A stretch of 64,000 bases of DNA. Source: Dyadobacter sp. CECT 9275. GTDB lineage: Bacteria; Bacteroidota; Bacteroidia; Cytophagales; Spirosomataceae. The notes beneath the pieces were generated by a model. It saw nothing but the letters and a program-made list of their open reading frames with translations, was not told the origin of the DNA and ran no database searches. Made by a program: the position numbers and the translations under genes. The stretch spans positions 1,922,001-1,986,000 of the forward strand of contig NZ_CAJRAF010000002.1 of NCBI RefSeq assembly GCF_907164905.1, written 5' to 3'. This document shows, one piece after another, positions 18,963-28,010 of this stretch (the stretch's first letter is position 1; each line of letters starts with the position of its first letter).

Positions 18963-19916
18963 ATGCTTTCAACACTTTCCAGACGAGACTTTCTGATCAG
19001 ATCGGTGGCCGCCGGAGCTGCGCTTCCGCTCATGGCGGAAGAATCATTTTCAGCTTCCAAACCAGCTCCAGACGGGATGCCCAAGGTCCATATTTTCTCC
19101 AAACACCTGCAATTCCTGAATTACAAGGAGATGGCTGAAGTGGCCAGAGAGCTGGGTTTTGATGGTATCGATCTGACCGTAAGACCGAAGGGACATGTAC
19201 TGCCGGAACGTGTTGAAACAGATTTACCTCTGGCTGTTGAGGCGATGAAAAAAGTGGGATTCTCTCCCGCTCTTTTTTGCACCGCCGTGGAAGATGCTCA
19301 GAATGCTGTGGATAAAAAGCTGCTTGAAACTGCGGCTTCCCTGGGTTTTAAATATTACCGCATGAACTGGTACCGGTATGGCACCGAGAAAACCATGCCT
19401 GCCTATATTGATGAATTCCGGGACAAAGTGACCGGGTTGAGCCACCTCAACAAAAAACTGGGCATAACGGGCTGTTACCAGAACCATGCGGGCCGTATGG
19501 TAGGTGCATCACTCTGGGAGATCTGGGCGATGCTGCAAAAAGCAGATCCCGCGCACATGGGTTCTCAGTATGATATCCGCCATGCCACACTAGAGGGTAA
19601 CCTTTCCTGGCAAACCGGCTTTGAATTGATTCAGCCCCATATTAAAACCCTCGTAATGAAAGACTGCGTTTTTGAAAAAAACAATGGAAAATGGGCTGCT
19701 AAAAGTGTTCCGCTCGGTCAGGGTATGGTAGATTTCAAAACCTATTTCAAGTTGCTGAAAACTTACAAAGTTGATGTACCGGTATGTCTTCACCTGGAAT
19801 ATCCGCTTGGCGGAGCCGATCAGGGAGCCTTTAAAATTACGGTTGAAAATAAAGTAGTGTTTGATGCAATGAGGCGGGATTTACAAAAATTAAAAGAACT
19901 TTGGGCTGAGGCCTGA
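18963..19916 (+). CDS. Secreted sugar phosphate isomerase/epimerase-like TIM-barrel protein
   Basis: 317 residues from ATG 18963 (MLSTLSRRDFLIRSVAAGAA). An ATG at 18933 would add 10 residues ahead of an already complete signal. RR-type export signal at about 6-30. AP-endonuclease-2-like TIM barrel: MAEVARELGFDGIDLTV, YYRMNWYRYG, GITGCYQNHAG, SQYDIRHATLEG and HLEYPLGGAD, with His/Glu/Asp metal ligands spread as in xylose-isomerase-like proteins. Reaction unknown. It lies 36 bases ahead of the PQQ dehydrogenase in the same direction and is divergent from the Tat-exported oxidoreductase. Confidence 0.82.
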   Translation: MLSTLSRRDFLIRSVAAGAALPLMAEESFSASKPAPDGMPKVHIFSKHLQFLNYKEMAEVARELGFDGIDLTVRPKGHVLPERVETDLPLAVEAMKKVGFSPALFCTAVEDAQNAVDKKLLETAASLGFKYYRMNWYRYGTEKTMPAYIDEFRDKVTGLSHLNKKLGITGCYQNHAGRMVGASLWEIWAMLQKADPAHMGSQYDIRHATLEGNLSWQTGFELIQPHIKTLVMKDCVFEKNNGKWAAKSVPLGQGMVDFKTYFKLLKTYKVDVPVCLHLEYPLGGADQGAFKITVENKVVFDAMRRDLQKLKELWAEA

Positions 19917-19952
19917 CATCTGATTATACTTAGCTGAAACGATTACAGGCAA

Positions 19953-22049
19953 ATGTCGTACAAACTTATTCTGGCCTTATCACTACTGATAATCACCGGT
20001 TTCTCCTTTATCAGAATAGCTGATCAGAAAGATTGGCCGGAATATAATGGTGATGGAGCAAGAAGCCATTACTCAACGCTGGATCAGATCAATACCCAAA
20101 ACGTGGGGAAGCTGAAAATCGCCTGGACTTATGCCTCCGGCGGTGCGGACACCGTGGGGAGCCGCACCCAGATCCAGTGCAACCCGATCATTATCAACGG
20201 AATTCTTTACGGAGTATCTGCGGATATTCAGGCATTTGCCCTGGACGCAGCCACCGGCAGGGAAATATGGAAAACCGAAGTTACCGACAACAGTGGTACC
20301 CTCAGCCGCGGTGTTACCCATTGGGAAGACGGAGACGACAAACGAATCTTTTTTGGTGCAGGAAAGTGGCTCAACGCACTGGACGCCAGAACAGGAAAAC
20401 TGATTGAAAGCTTTGGAGAAAATGGCCGCATCAATCTGCTGAATGACATTCAGCGACCTGGTTCGGACGAATATATTAAAGCCAATACCCCCAACACGAT
20501 CTATAAAAACCTGATCATCACCGGGGCACGGGTAAATGAAAACGAAACTTCTCTGCTTGGGGATATCCGGGCTTTTGATACACGTACGGGTCGAAAAATC
20601 TGGACTTTTCATACCATTCCTGCCAAAGGAGAGGCCGGGTATGAAACCTGGGCGCAGGGAAACCCACGTGCCCATATAGGAGGGGCTAATGCCTGGGCAG
20701 GTATGGCCATAGACCGCCAGCGGGGAATCGTGTACATACCAACGGGCTCTGCCGCGTATGATTTCTACGGAGGAAACCGGCTGGGAAATAATCTGTATGC
20801 AAACTGTTTACTGGCCCTGGATGCAGCAACGGGTAAAAAACTATGGCATTACCAACTGGTACACCATGATATCTGGGACCGCGACCCTCCCTCGCCTCCC
20901 AATCTTCTGACCATCACCCACAAGGGCAAGGCCATTGATGTGGTATCACTTGTCACCAAACAGGGCCATATTTTTGTGTTTGACAGGGTAACAGGTAAAC
21001 CCGTATTCCCGATCACTGAAAGGCCTTTCTCTTCCGCCGGAGCAGTACCTGGTGAAAAACCAAGCCCCACACAGCCCATTCCCACATTACCTGTCCCTTT
21101 CACGCGCCAGGGTTTCACAGAAAAGGACCTGAGCCCTTTTGTAGCCGACCGGGATTCCATTGTGAAGATCATCCGGAAGTCGAAATCCGGGTCACCTTAT
21201 ATCCCGATCGGTTTCGACAGAACCATTTTCTTTCCCGGGACCGATGGAGGCGCGCAATGGGGCGGCGCTGCAACGGATCCGGAAGGTATAATCTACATTC
21301 CAGCCAAGGAAATACCGGTGTATACCTCTCTGATAAAAAAACAGGAAACCAAAGGCAAAGAGCTGACAGGAAATAAATTGTATCAGCTTTATTGTGCTGC
21401 CTGCCATGGCGCCGACCGTATGGGCAATCATGACGGATCCTACCCTTCCCTTGCGGGCATCAGCAAACGGCTTACCGAACCACAAATCCGGGATCTGCTT
21501 GCCAAAGGCCGTGGCATGATGCCTTCGTTTACGCACATCTCGGAGGCCGAAAGAAAAGGCATCATTGATTTCATATCTGATAAACAAAGCAGCCAGGCCG
21601 TCAGCGTTTCGGCCAAAAGCGAAGTACCTTACCAGCATACGGGTTATAACCGGTGGTACGACAGCAACGGTTACCCCATCAGCCAGCCTCCATGGGGCAC
21701 ACTCACGGCTGTTGATATGAATACCGGCCAGCGGCGCTGGCAGATCCCGCTTGGAGAATATCCCGAACTTACAAAAAAAGGTATACCACCAACGGGTACG
21801 GATAATTATGGCGGTCCGCTGGTGACCGGCGGCGGCCTCATTTTTATTGCTGCCAGCCGCGATGAACAATTCAGAGTTATTGATAAAAAAACCGGGCGAA
21901 TCTTATGGAGTACCCGACTTCCCGCTGCGGGTTATGCTTCGCCAAGTACATATATGCTCAACGGGAAACAGTATGTGGTCATAGCCTGCGGTGGAGGGAA
22001 ACTCAATACCAAATCCGGCGACAAGTACCTGGCATTTTGTCTGGATTAG
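19953..22049 (+). CDS. PQQ-dependent quinoprotein dehydrogenase with inserted cytochrome c domain
   Basis: 698 residues. Signal peptide 1-23 (LILALSLLIITGFSF), then an eight-bladed PQQ propeller with DWPEYNGDGARSHYS, WTYASGGAD, the W-docking blades (ALDAATGREIW, AFDTRTGRKIW) and WHYQLVHHDIWDRDPPSPP. A c-type haem site CAACHG occurs near residue 482, inside the propeller sequence rather than at the end, after which the propeller resumes (WGTLTAVDMNTGQRRW). It oxidises a sugar or alcohol in the periplasm and passes electrons through its haem to the respiratory chain. The nearest known type is membrane-type glucose dehydrogenase, but its anchor helices are missing. Follows the isomerase-like gene. 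Confidence 0.9.
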   Translation: MSYKLILALSLLIITGFSFIRIADQKDWPEYNGDGARSHYSTLDQINTQNVGKLKIAWTYASGGADTVGSRTQIQCNPIIINGILYGVSADIQAFALDAATGREIWKTEVTDNSGTLSRGVTHWEDGDDKRIFFGAGKWLNALDARTGKLIESFGENGRINLLNDIQRPGSDEYIKANTPNTIYKNLIITGARVNENETSLLGDIRAFDTRTGRKIWTFHTIPAKGEAGYETWAQGNPRAHIGGANAWAGMAIDRQRGIVYIPTGSAAYDFYGGNRLGNNLYANCLLALDAATGKKLWHYQLVHHDIWDRDPPSPPNLLTITHKGKAIDVVSLVTKQGHIFVFDRVTGKPVFPITERPFSSAGAVPGEKPSPTQPIPTLPVPFTRQGFTEKDLSPFVADRDSIVKIIRKSKSGSPYIPIGFDRTIFFPGTDGGAQWGGAATDPEGIIYIPAKEIPVYTSLIKKQETKGKELTGNKLYQLYCAACHGADRMGNHDGSYPSLAGISKRLTEPQIRDLLAKGRGMMPSFTHISEAERKGIIDFISDKQSSQAVSVSAKSEVPYQHTGYNRWYDSNGYPISQPPWGTLTAVDMNTGQRRWQIPLGEYPELTKKGIPPTGTDNYGGPLVTGGGLIFIAASRDEQFRVIDKKTGRILWSTRLPAAGYASPSTYMLNGKQYVVIACGGGKLNTKSGDKYLAFCLD

Positions 22050-22163
22050 ATGGACAAATAGCATCGCAGAACCTAATTCCGTTGCGAGACGTATTATTCA
22101 AATAACTTGAAGCGGGCGCGTTGTAAAACCATAGCGCACCGCTAATTTTGTCATTGGATATAT

Positions 22164-22706
22164 ATGACTATGCAAAAAATAGACCTTTTTTCGAGACCCG
22201 ACCTTTCCCTGTTTTTTGAATCCAGGCGGGAAGATATTATTCGATATATCAAAGCGCTTCCTGATAAACATTTTGGCAATGATCAACTGGAAGAAGAAAC
22301 CAAAAAGATCAGAAAAGAATACCTCGTCAGAATGCCGGAGCTGGATTTTGGAAATCGGAAAAGAACCGAATCCGCCGATGCCCGGGGTACACGAATGGAG
22401 ATACCTTATTCCGGATCCGCCGATCTGCTCGCTTATAGTCCTTCTCAAACCAGCGACCATCAGCTGACTGATTATTTCGATGACGATGAAGAAATGTTGC
22501 TCATCAAAGAAATACCACTTTCAACTGAAAATATAACCGCTTATTTCGATGAACAGCTTGCCCTGATTCAGAAGAAGCATAAAGAACTGTCAACCATTGT
22601 TTGGGAAGAAACAGACAACCTGAGTGATCTCATCGACTCGGAAATTAAAAAAAGGTCCAGGAAAATCCGTGATAATAGAGATTTCCTGGACGGCCTTGCC
22701 AGCTGA
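22164..22706 (+). CDS. Uncharacterised acidic/helical protein
   Basis: 180 residues, no signal peptide or membrane helix. Highly charged, mostly helical N and C thirds: LFFESRREDIIRYIKALP and AYFDEQLALIQKKHKEL, then IDSEIKKRSRKIRDNR. A low-complexity centre (DDDEEMLL) lies between. I do not recognise a family. It sits alone between the PQQ gene and a convergent phosphatase gene. A second ATG is six bases downstream of the chosen start. Confidence 0.5.
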   Translation: MTMQKIDLFSRPDLSLFFESRREDIIRYIKALPDKHFGNDQLEEETKKIRKEYLVRMPELDFGNRKRTESADARGTRMEIPYSGSADLLAYSPSQTSDHQLTDYFDDDEEMLLIKEIPLSTENITAYFDEQLALIQKKHKELSTIVWEETDNLSDLIDSEIKKRSRKIRDNRDFLDGLAS

Positions 22707-22732
22707 TGGAAAATCTGAGCATTTTCCATCAG
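22703..22732. other. Perfect hairpin in convergent gap, overlapping a stop codon
   Basis: A 12-bp perfect inverted repeat (CTGATGGAAAAT / ATTTTCCATCAG) has a 6-base loop and contains the TGA stop of the gene at 22164. No U-run follows on either strand, so it may be a 3'-end stabiliser or a weak bidirectional terminator. Confidence 0.5.
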
Positions 22733-22742
22733 AAAAATCATA

Positions 22743-23828
22743 TTATTTGTCAGCCACAGGCAGCGCCGGAAGAACCGGATGATCGGTTTTGAACTCTTTC
22801 CCGAGCAACTTGGCAATGGTAGCTGCAATTTGTCCCTGATAGAACTGGACTTTGTTTTTGCTCTCTCCTTCTGCATTTATGGCAGGGCCTATGGCCGCAA
22901 TCCAGATTTCTCCGGAGCCTGGTATTTCAGTCCCATGGTGTTTCCATTCGCCACCTTTTGCCTGTCCGCGGCCATGATCTGTGGTAATGATCAACGTGGT
23001 TTTGTTGGCATATTGCTTGCTGGACTGGATATATTCCCATATCTGACGGATCCAGGCATCCGATTTTTTTGCAGCATCCAGGTACAGATCGTACACGCCT
23101 GCATGGGCAAATTCGTCGGTATCCCCCAGCGCAAAATGTATTAATCTTGGCTTATTAACCTTCATATATTCAAAAGCGATGTTAAAAGTAGCTGCATCCA
23201 GCCGCTCGCCGCCATGAAAAAGATCGGGTACTTCATGTTGTAATTTATTGAAAATGACCTGATTTGGAGTCAACTTACCTTCTACATCCTTAAAACCATC
23301 GTTGACCGGAAAACCGCATCGCTGCGCGTTGTAGATGGAAGAAAAAACATCCCAGGAGCCAAATACTGCCGTTTTTCCTTTAAAATCGGGCAGTTTGTTG
23401 AGATACTCAAAAACCGTTTCGTTTTTATTCGGGATTTTGTCATTTGAGTTGACGGCCGTATCAGGATATCCCGTAGCGATTTCATTGTAACCTGGATATG
23501 AAAACCAGTAAGGGTTGGCATTGTTTACATGATTTTCAAATTTGCGGTTGCCCAGTAAAAGGCCTTCTTTGGATAGCACCGTCCAAAAAAACGGCATCAG
23601 CCTGCTCCTTCTTTCCGTGGCTGTTGGTGCCCAAAAACGGTTCTGCACATAAGTTTTATTATATGCCGCTGCGCTGTCGAAAGTCAAAAGGCTGTCTGCG
23701 CCACCGAAAACTTCCTGCCAGCGTAATCCGTCCATGGTTACCAATACCACATTTTCGGAAATCCGGGTTTGTGAGAAACCTGCGCCGGAAATGCAGCTCC
23801 AGAAAACAATAAGTAAGAGTTTTTTCAT
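22743..23828 (-). CDS. Secreted alkaline-phosphatase-superfamily protein (phosphodiesterase-like)
   Basis: 361 residues from ATG 23828 (MKKLLLIVFWSCISGAGFSQ, a clear signal peptide); a longer reading to 23849 is unnecessary. AP-superfamily metal motifs: NVVLVTMDGLRWQEVF (Asp and Thr nucleophile region), HFALGDTDEFAHAG (Asp, His) and IITTDHGRGQ with WKHHGTE (Asp-His, His). Closest to the type I phosphodiesterase / sulfatase-like branch. Substrate not deducible. Convergent with the orphan gene at 22164. Confidence 0.8.
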   Translation of the reverse strand: MKKLLLIVFWSCISGAGFSQTRISENVVLVTMDGLRWQEVFGGADSLLTFDSAAAYNKTYVQNRFWAPTATERRSRLMPFFWTVLSKEGLLLGNRKFENHVNNANPYWFSYPGYNEIATGYPDTAVNSNDKIPNKNETVFEYLNKLPDFKGKTAVFGSWDVFSSIYNAQRCGFPVNDGFKDVEGKLTPNQVIFNKLQHEVPDLFHGGERLDAATFNIAFEYMKVNKPRLIHFALGDTDEFAHAGVYDLYLDAAKKSDAWIRQIWEYIQSSKQYANKTTLIITTDHGRGQAKGGEWKHHGTEIPGSGEIWIAAIGPAINAEGESKNKVQFYQGQIAATIAKLLGKEFKTDHPVLPALPVADK

Positions 23829-24190
23829 CGTTAAATTAAGTTTAGACAATCCCAGTATATTTCCAAAGACAACTCCCGGGTACCGGCACTCAATTTAGTC
23901 AATTAAGCCATGCATCGGAGGAATTCAGAGGAACATCTTTTTATTTTACAAACCTTCCGAACCATACATTTGACCGGAGATATTCATATTCTTTCAAATT
24001 ACAGTATGGCCAGAAATAAGCCGTTTGATTTATATACTCCATCTTTTGTAATGGACAACCAACGTAAAACCAGTCTGACCTGTACCGGGCCGCCGCATCG
24101 CTAGTATTTGAACTCTTGCCGCAATGCACATATCCCGTACCTTTGTAAGTAACAACATCCTGGACTCTATTTTTCAACTAATTTAATACT
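23829..24190. other. Intergenic region with no gene (362 bases)
   Basis: Divergent gap between the phosphatase gene (-) and the Gfo/Idh/MocA gene (+). Short open frames here have no recognisable features. The only clear signal is the promoter-like pair at 24116-24145. Confidence 0.6.
24116..24145 (+). promoter_or_regulatory. Bacteroidota-type promoter for the Gfo/Idh/MocA gene
   Basis: TTG at 24116-24118, 19 bases of spacer, then TACCTTTG at 24138-24145, matching the -33 TTTG / -7 TAnnTTTG primary sigma consensus of Bacteroidota. It lies 45 bases before the start codon at 24191. Confidence 0.7.
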
Positions 24191-25231
24191 ATGTCTTCCA
24201 GAATTCTCAATGTAGGTTTAATAGGTTTCGGATTATCCGGCCGTTATTTCCATTCCCCGTTCCTGTCGGTCAATCCACGTTTCAAACTTAAAAAAGTTGT
24301 GGAGAGAAGCAAAAATGAAGCGCAGGAATTTGACCCCGACATCGAAAACGCACGTTCTGTGGATGAACTTCTGAGTGATAAGTCGGTGGATCTTGTTTTT
24401 ATCTGCACGCCCAATGACACCCATTTTCAGTATGCCATGGATGCGCTGGAAAATGACAAACATGTGGTTATTGAAAAACCGTTTGCCAATACTGAAGCAG
24501 AAGCCCGGCAGCTTGTTGCACTTGCGGAAAAGAAAGGATTGGTACTCACAGCTTATCAGAACCGTCGCTGGGACTCAGACTTCCTGACGATCAAAAAGCT
24601 GATGAACGAAGGCAAGTTGGGTGATATCATTGAATACGAATGCCGCTATGACCGTTATCGTCCCGTTGCGCAGGCCGCTAATTCATGGAAGGAGCAGCCT
24701 GGCGTCGGATATGGCAACATCTATAACCTGGGTCCGCACCTGCTTGACCAGGCACTGGTTTTGTTTGGCACGCCCGAATCCGTAACTGCAGATATCCGCA
24801 CGGTACGCCCGGGAAGTGTTATTGACGATTATTTCGATGTAAGGCTTACCTATGCCGACAAGCTGGTGATCGTCAAGTCGAGCCTGATGGTTTATGGAAA
24901 TTTCCTGCGATATAACCTCCATGGCACCAAAGGTTCCTTTATCAAGGGCGGCCTGGATCCTCAGGAAGAAACATTGCGCAAGGATATTTTGCCCAATGTG
25001 CAACCTTGGGGCGTTGAACCCGAGGACCGATGGGGCAAACTGTACAGCGACGATTTCACAGGTGTTATCCCGAGCGAAGCCGGTGATTATATGCCATTCT
25101 ATGACAATGTTTACGAGGCGATTGTGGAAGGTACCGAGCTGGCCGTGAAGCCTTCGGAAATCCTGAGAACAACCCGCGTCATTGATCTTGCTCTGGAAAG
25201 CAGCCGAGATAAAAAGGTCATGACTTATTAA
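24191..25231 (+). CDS. Gfo/Idh/MocA-family oxidoreductase (cytoplasmic)
   Basis: 346 residues without a signal peptide. N-terminal Rossmann fold: LNVGLIGFGLSGRYFHSPFL, then VFICTPNDTHFQYAMDAL and VVIEKPFANTEAEARQL. The C-terminal domain has TAYQNRRWDSDFLTIKKL, YNLGPHLLDQAL and the late GTKGSFIKGG. The PHLLDQAL histidine/aspartate pair is the usual catalytic position. It resembles YdgJ/scyllo-inositol-type dehydrogenases, but the substrate is not provable from sequence. Own promoter at 24116. Followed by an unusual inverted repeat and then ccoI. Confidence 0.88.
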   Translation: MSSRILNVGLIGFGLSGRYFHSPFLSVNPRFKLKKVVERSKNEAQEFDPDIENARSVDELLSDKSVDLVFICTPNDTHFQYAMDALENDKHVVIEKPFANTEAEARQLVALAEKKGLVLTAYQNRRWDSDFLTIKKLMNEGKLGDIIEYECRYDRYRPVAQAANSWKEQPGVGYGNIYNLGPHLLDQALVLFGTPESVTADIRTVRPGSVIDDYFDVRLTYADKLVIVKSSLMVYGNFLRYNLHGTKGSFIKGGLDPQEETLRKDILPNVQPWGVEPEDRWGKLYSDDFTGVIPSEAGDYMPFYDNVYEAIVEGTELAVKPSEILRTTRVIDLALESSRDKKVMTY

Positions 25232-25235
25232 AATT

Positions 25236-25298
25236 ATCGGTGGCACGGCTGCGTCACCTCGCCCAATGGGGCTATGTTGCCTCAGCCGTGCCACCGAT
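25236..25298. repeat. 16-bp perfect inverted repeat with 31-base loop
   Basis: ATCGGTGGCACGGCTG at 25236-25251 is mirrored exactly at 25283-25298. It starts four bases after the stop of the oxidoreductase gene. No T-run follows, but the strength of the stem suggests it ends that transcript or is a dispersed palindromic element. Confidence 0.7.
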
Positions 25299-25319
25299 CC
25301 ACCCGGACTCCCCCAAAAC

Positions 25320-25331
25320 TGACCAAAGTCA
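25320..25331 (+). promoter_or_regulatory. Crp/Fnr-type operator candidate upstream of ccoI
   Basis: TGACCAAAGTCA fits the palindrome TGACnnnnGTCA found three times in this respiration island. Its centre (25325.5) lies 51.5 bases before a CAATTTTG -7-like element at 25377. Confidence 0.6.
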
Positions 25332-25376
25332 CAATTTTTTCCGTCCGTCGTCATCTTTCCTGGTGGCTTTTTCCGG

Positions 25377-25384
25377 CAATTTTG
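25377..25384 (+). promoter_or_regulatory. -7-like promoter element upstream of ccoI
   Basis: CAATTTTG is one base off TAnnTTTG and lies 83 bases before the ccoI start. Weak on its own; supported by the operator spacing. Confidence 0.4.
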
Positions 25385-25467
25385 AACCGATATTCAAACT
25401 GAGTGTCAGATTCATTTCATCTTTTGCTCTAGGAAACCAGCAACACCATCAAAGACCAGCCCCAGCC

Positions 25468-27915
25468 ATGGAAACTGACGAATATATATTGCCGGACAAA
25501 ACGCAAACCTCACACCATTGCTATCACTGCGGTGAAGAAATAAAGGAGGAGGTCATCACTTTGGACGAACATCAGTTTTGCTGCCAGGGCTGTTCTTTGG
25601 TTTATGATGTTTTAAAAGAAAACGACCTTTGCCGTTATTACACCATTGATGGCTCCAATGGCAACTCCCCGGACGGATCCTACTTCCAGGGTAAATATGA
25701 TTACCTCGATTTGCCCGAAATCTCAGCCAAAATACTTGAGTTCAGTGATGGGAAATTATCCCGGGTCAACTGGTATATCCCCAAAATGCATTGCAGTTCG
25801 TGTATCTGGCTGCTGGAACAGTTGCACAGGCTCAACCCTGCCATCCGGAGTTCCGTTGTTAATTTCCCGGAAAAAAAGGTCAGGATTACCTTTGACGCTA
25901 CCAGTGTACAGCTAAGCCAGCTCGCCGCACTCATTACAAGTATCGGATACGAACCCTACCTCAGCCTGAACGACATTGAAGGCAAACAGCTCAGCCGATG
26001 GAACAGGACCCGCTTGTATAAAATAGGAATTGCTGGCTTTGCCTTTGGGAATATCATGATGATGAGTTTTCCTGAATACTTCCATTTAGGAAAAAATGGT
26101 ACCGACCACCAGCTGAAAATGATGTTCAGCGTGCTGAATATTGCATTGAGTATCCCGGTATTTTTTTATTGTGCTGCCGACTTTTTCAAATCTGCCTGGA
26201 CCGCCCTGAAAGCCAGGTACTTTAATATTGAAGCCCCTATTGCACTGGCCCTGAGCTGTGTTTTCCTGACCAGCCTTTACCAGGTCGCCACCGGAACCGG
26301 CCCGGGTTATTTTGATTCGCTGGCAGGTGCTGTCTTTTTTATGCTGATCGGCCGGTATTTTCAGGATAAAACCTATGCTGGTATATCCTTTAACCGCGAC
26401 TACAAATCGTATTTCCCTGTTGCCATTTCGGTACTAAAAGACGGACAGGAACAACGGACACCCATTACAGAGCTAAAACAAAATGATCGGATGCTGGTTC
26501 GTAACGAGGAGCTTATACCGGCAGATTCGGTTTTGTGCAGCCCGAGAGCCATGATCAATTACAGCTTTGTTTCCGGCGAAGCAGAACCTGTATTAAGGCA
26601 GAAAGGAGATACCATTTATGCCGGCGGAAAACAGAACGGCCCTTCCATTGAGCTGGAAGTATTACGCCCTGTGGCCCAGGGATATCTTACGCAACTATGG
26701 AATAATGATACTTTCACCAAAGAAAAGGAGGATCAGCAGCAGACACTGGCAGCACGCATCAACAGGTATTTTTCGGCAGCGGTACTGTCACTGGCTGTAA
26801 TTACCTTTCTTGTCTGGCTTTTGATTGCACAGAAACCAGAAACAGCCTTTAACGCTTTCACTACCATTTTGCTAGTGGCATGCCCGTGTGCTCTGTTGTT
26901 GTCTTCTACGTTCACCAATGGCAACCTGCTCGGCCTCTTTGGAAAACACCGTTTTTATCCCAAAAACGCGCATGCCATTGAAAGGCTATCGCATATCAAC
27001 ACCATCGTATTTGACAAAACCGGTACCATTACGCTCGGAGATGAAGCGGAGGTAAATTATGTGGGAAGAGAGTTGTCAGACACTGAATTGGTAATGATAA
27101 AAACGATAGCTTCCCAATCTTCACATCCCCTCAGCCGGACCCTGGCGAAAAGCTTGCCGCACGTCCAGGCCAGCAAACGGGTCCTGAGTGAATATGAAGA
27201 AACCGGAGGTGCGGGAATTAAAGCATTATGGGGAAAGACCGAGGTAAAGCTGGGTTCGGCCAGGTGGGTGGGAGCAGATACTGACAAACTCCCGGGAACC
27301 AACTCCCTGGTGTATGTATCCATTGACGGCCAGGTTCCGGGATATTTTACATTTAAAAGTAAATATCGCCCCGAACTCGCGGAAACAATCAGTGTATTAC
27401 AAAAATCGGGATATGAAACTTACTTGTTATCAGGTGATAAACCAACGGATAAAGAATTCCTGAAAACCATTTTTCAGGACGAAACCAGAATTTTTTTCGA
27501 ACAGAAGCCCGAAGAAAAGCTTAGGTTCATTGAACAGCTTCAAAAAAACAGGAATGCCAGGGTACTCATGGTAGGCGACGGGCTGAATGATGCCGGGGCG
27601 CTTAAACAAAGTGACGTCGGCCTTGCCGTATCCGATGATATCAACAATTTCTCTCCTTCCTGCGATGCCATCGTGGAAGGCGCACAATTAGCTGCCCTGC
27701 CCGGTTATATCAATCTGGCAAGATCCGGGCAACGTACCATTAAGATCAGCTTTGCCATTTCGCTGTTGTACAATGCCATAGGTGTTTCCTTCGCCGTTGC
27801 CGGAAAACTGTCTCCGGTGATCGCGGCCATACTGATGCCCGTCAGTTCTATTTCTATTGTTGCATTTACGACGCTCGCCACCAACCTTGCCGCGCGCAAA
27901 TGGATAAAAAACTGA
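25468..27915 (+). CDS. ccoI: Copper-translocating P1B-type ATPase CcoI (FixI)
   Basis: 815 residues from ATG 25468 (METDEYILPD); an in-frame extension to 25240 overlaps the operator and inverted repeat and is rejected. The N-terminal zinc-ribbon-like region (CYHCGEE, CCQGCSLVYD) is typical of CcoI. An HMA domain with MHCSSCIWLLEQL follows. Then come eight helices, including the CPC metal channel (VACPCALLLSS), phosphorylation motif FDKTGTI, the HP motif (SSHPLSRTL), and MVGDGLNDAGAL. In the inner membrane it supplies copper for the CuB site of cbb3 oxidase. First gene of the cbb3 island, with ccoS 95 bases downstream. Confidence 0.92.
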   Translation: METDEYILPDKTQTSHHCYHCGEEIKEEVITLDEHQFCCQGCSLVYDVLKENDLCRYYTIDGSNGNSPDGSYFQGKYDYLDLPEISAKILEFSDGKLSRVNWYIPKMHCSSCIWLLEQLHRLNPAIRSSVVNFPEKKVRITFDATSVQLSQLAALITSIGYEPYLSLNDIEGKQLSRWNRTRLYKIGIAGFAFGNIMMMSFPEYFHLGKNGTDHQLKMMFSVLNIALSIPVFFYCAADFFKSAWTALKARYFNIEAPIALALSCVFLTSLYQVATGTGPGYFDSLAGAVFFMLIGRYFQDKTYAGISFNRDYKSYFPVAISVLKDGQEQRTPITELKQNDRMLVRNEELIPADSVLCSPRAMINYSFVSGEAEPVLRQKGDTIYAGGKQNGPSIELEVLRPVAQGYLTQLWNNDTFTKEKEDQQQTLAARINRYFSAAVLSLAVITFLVWLLIAQKPETAFNAFTTILLVACPCALLLSSTFTNGNLLGLFGKHRFYPKNAHAIERLSHINTIVFDKTGTITLGDEAEVNYVGRELSDTELVMIKTIASQSSHPLSRTLAKSLPHVQASKRVLSEYEETGGAGIKALWGKTEVKLGSARWVGADTDKLPGTNSLVYVSIDGQVPGYFTFKSKYRPELAETISVLQKSGYETYLLSGDKPTDKEFLKTIFQDETRIFFEQKPEEKLRFIEQLQKNRNARVLMVGDGLNDAGALKQSDVGLAVSDDINNFSPSCDAIVEGAQLAALPGYINLARSGQRTIKISFAISLLYNAIGVSFAVAGKLSPVIAAILMPVSSISIVAFTTLATNLAARKWIKN

Positions 27916-27924
27916 CCAATGTCA
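27913..27924 (+). promoter_or_regulatory. Crp/Fnr-type operator candidate upstream of ccoS-ccoNO
   Basis: TGACCAATGTCA overlaps the ccoI stop codon (TGA, 27913-27915) and fits TGACnnnnGTCA. Its centre (27918.5) lies 52.5 bases before a TAGTTTTG -7 element. Confidence 0.65.
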
Positions 27925-27970
27925 TATTTGAACACAGGTAGTTATCATGCGCCGGAGCAACTTCGGACAG

Positions 27971-27978
27971 TAGTTTTG
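27971..27978 (+). promoter_or_regulatory. -7 promoter element upstream of ccoS
   Basis: TAGTTTTG matches TAnnTTTG exactly and is 33 bases before the ccoS start. Confidence 0.55.
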
Positions 27979-28010
27979 AACCATCAAACAATCCAAGAAA
28001 ATCACTAGCT

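Noticed and set aside
25240..25467. 76-residue extension of ccoI
   Set aside because: It runs through the inverted repeat and the operator/-7 region; ATG 25468 precedes the normal CcoI zinc-ribbon start.
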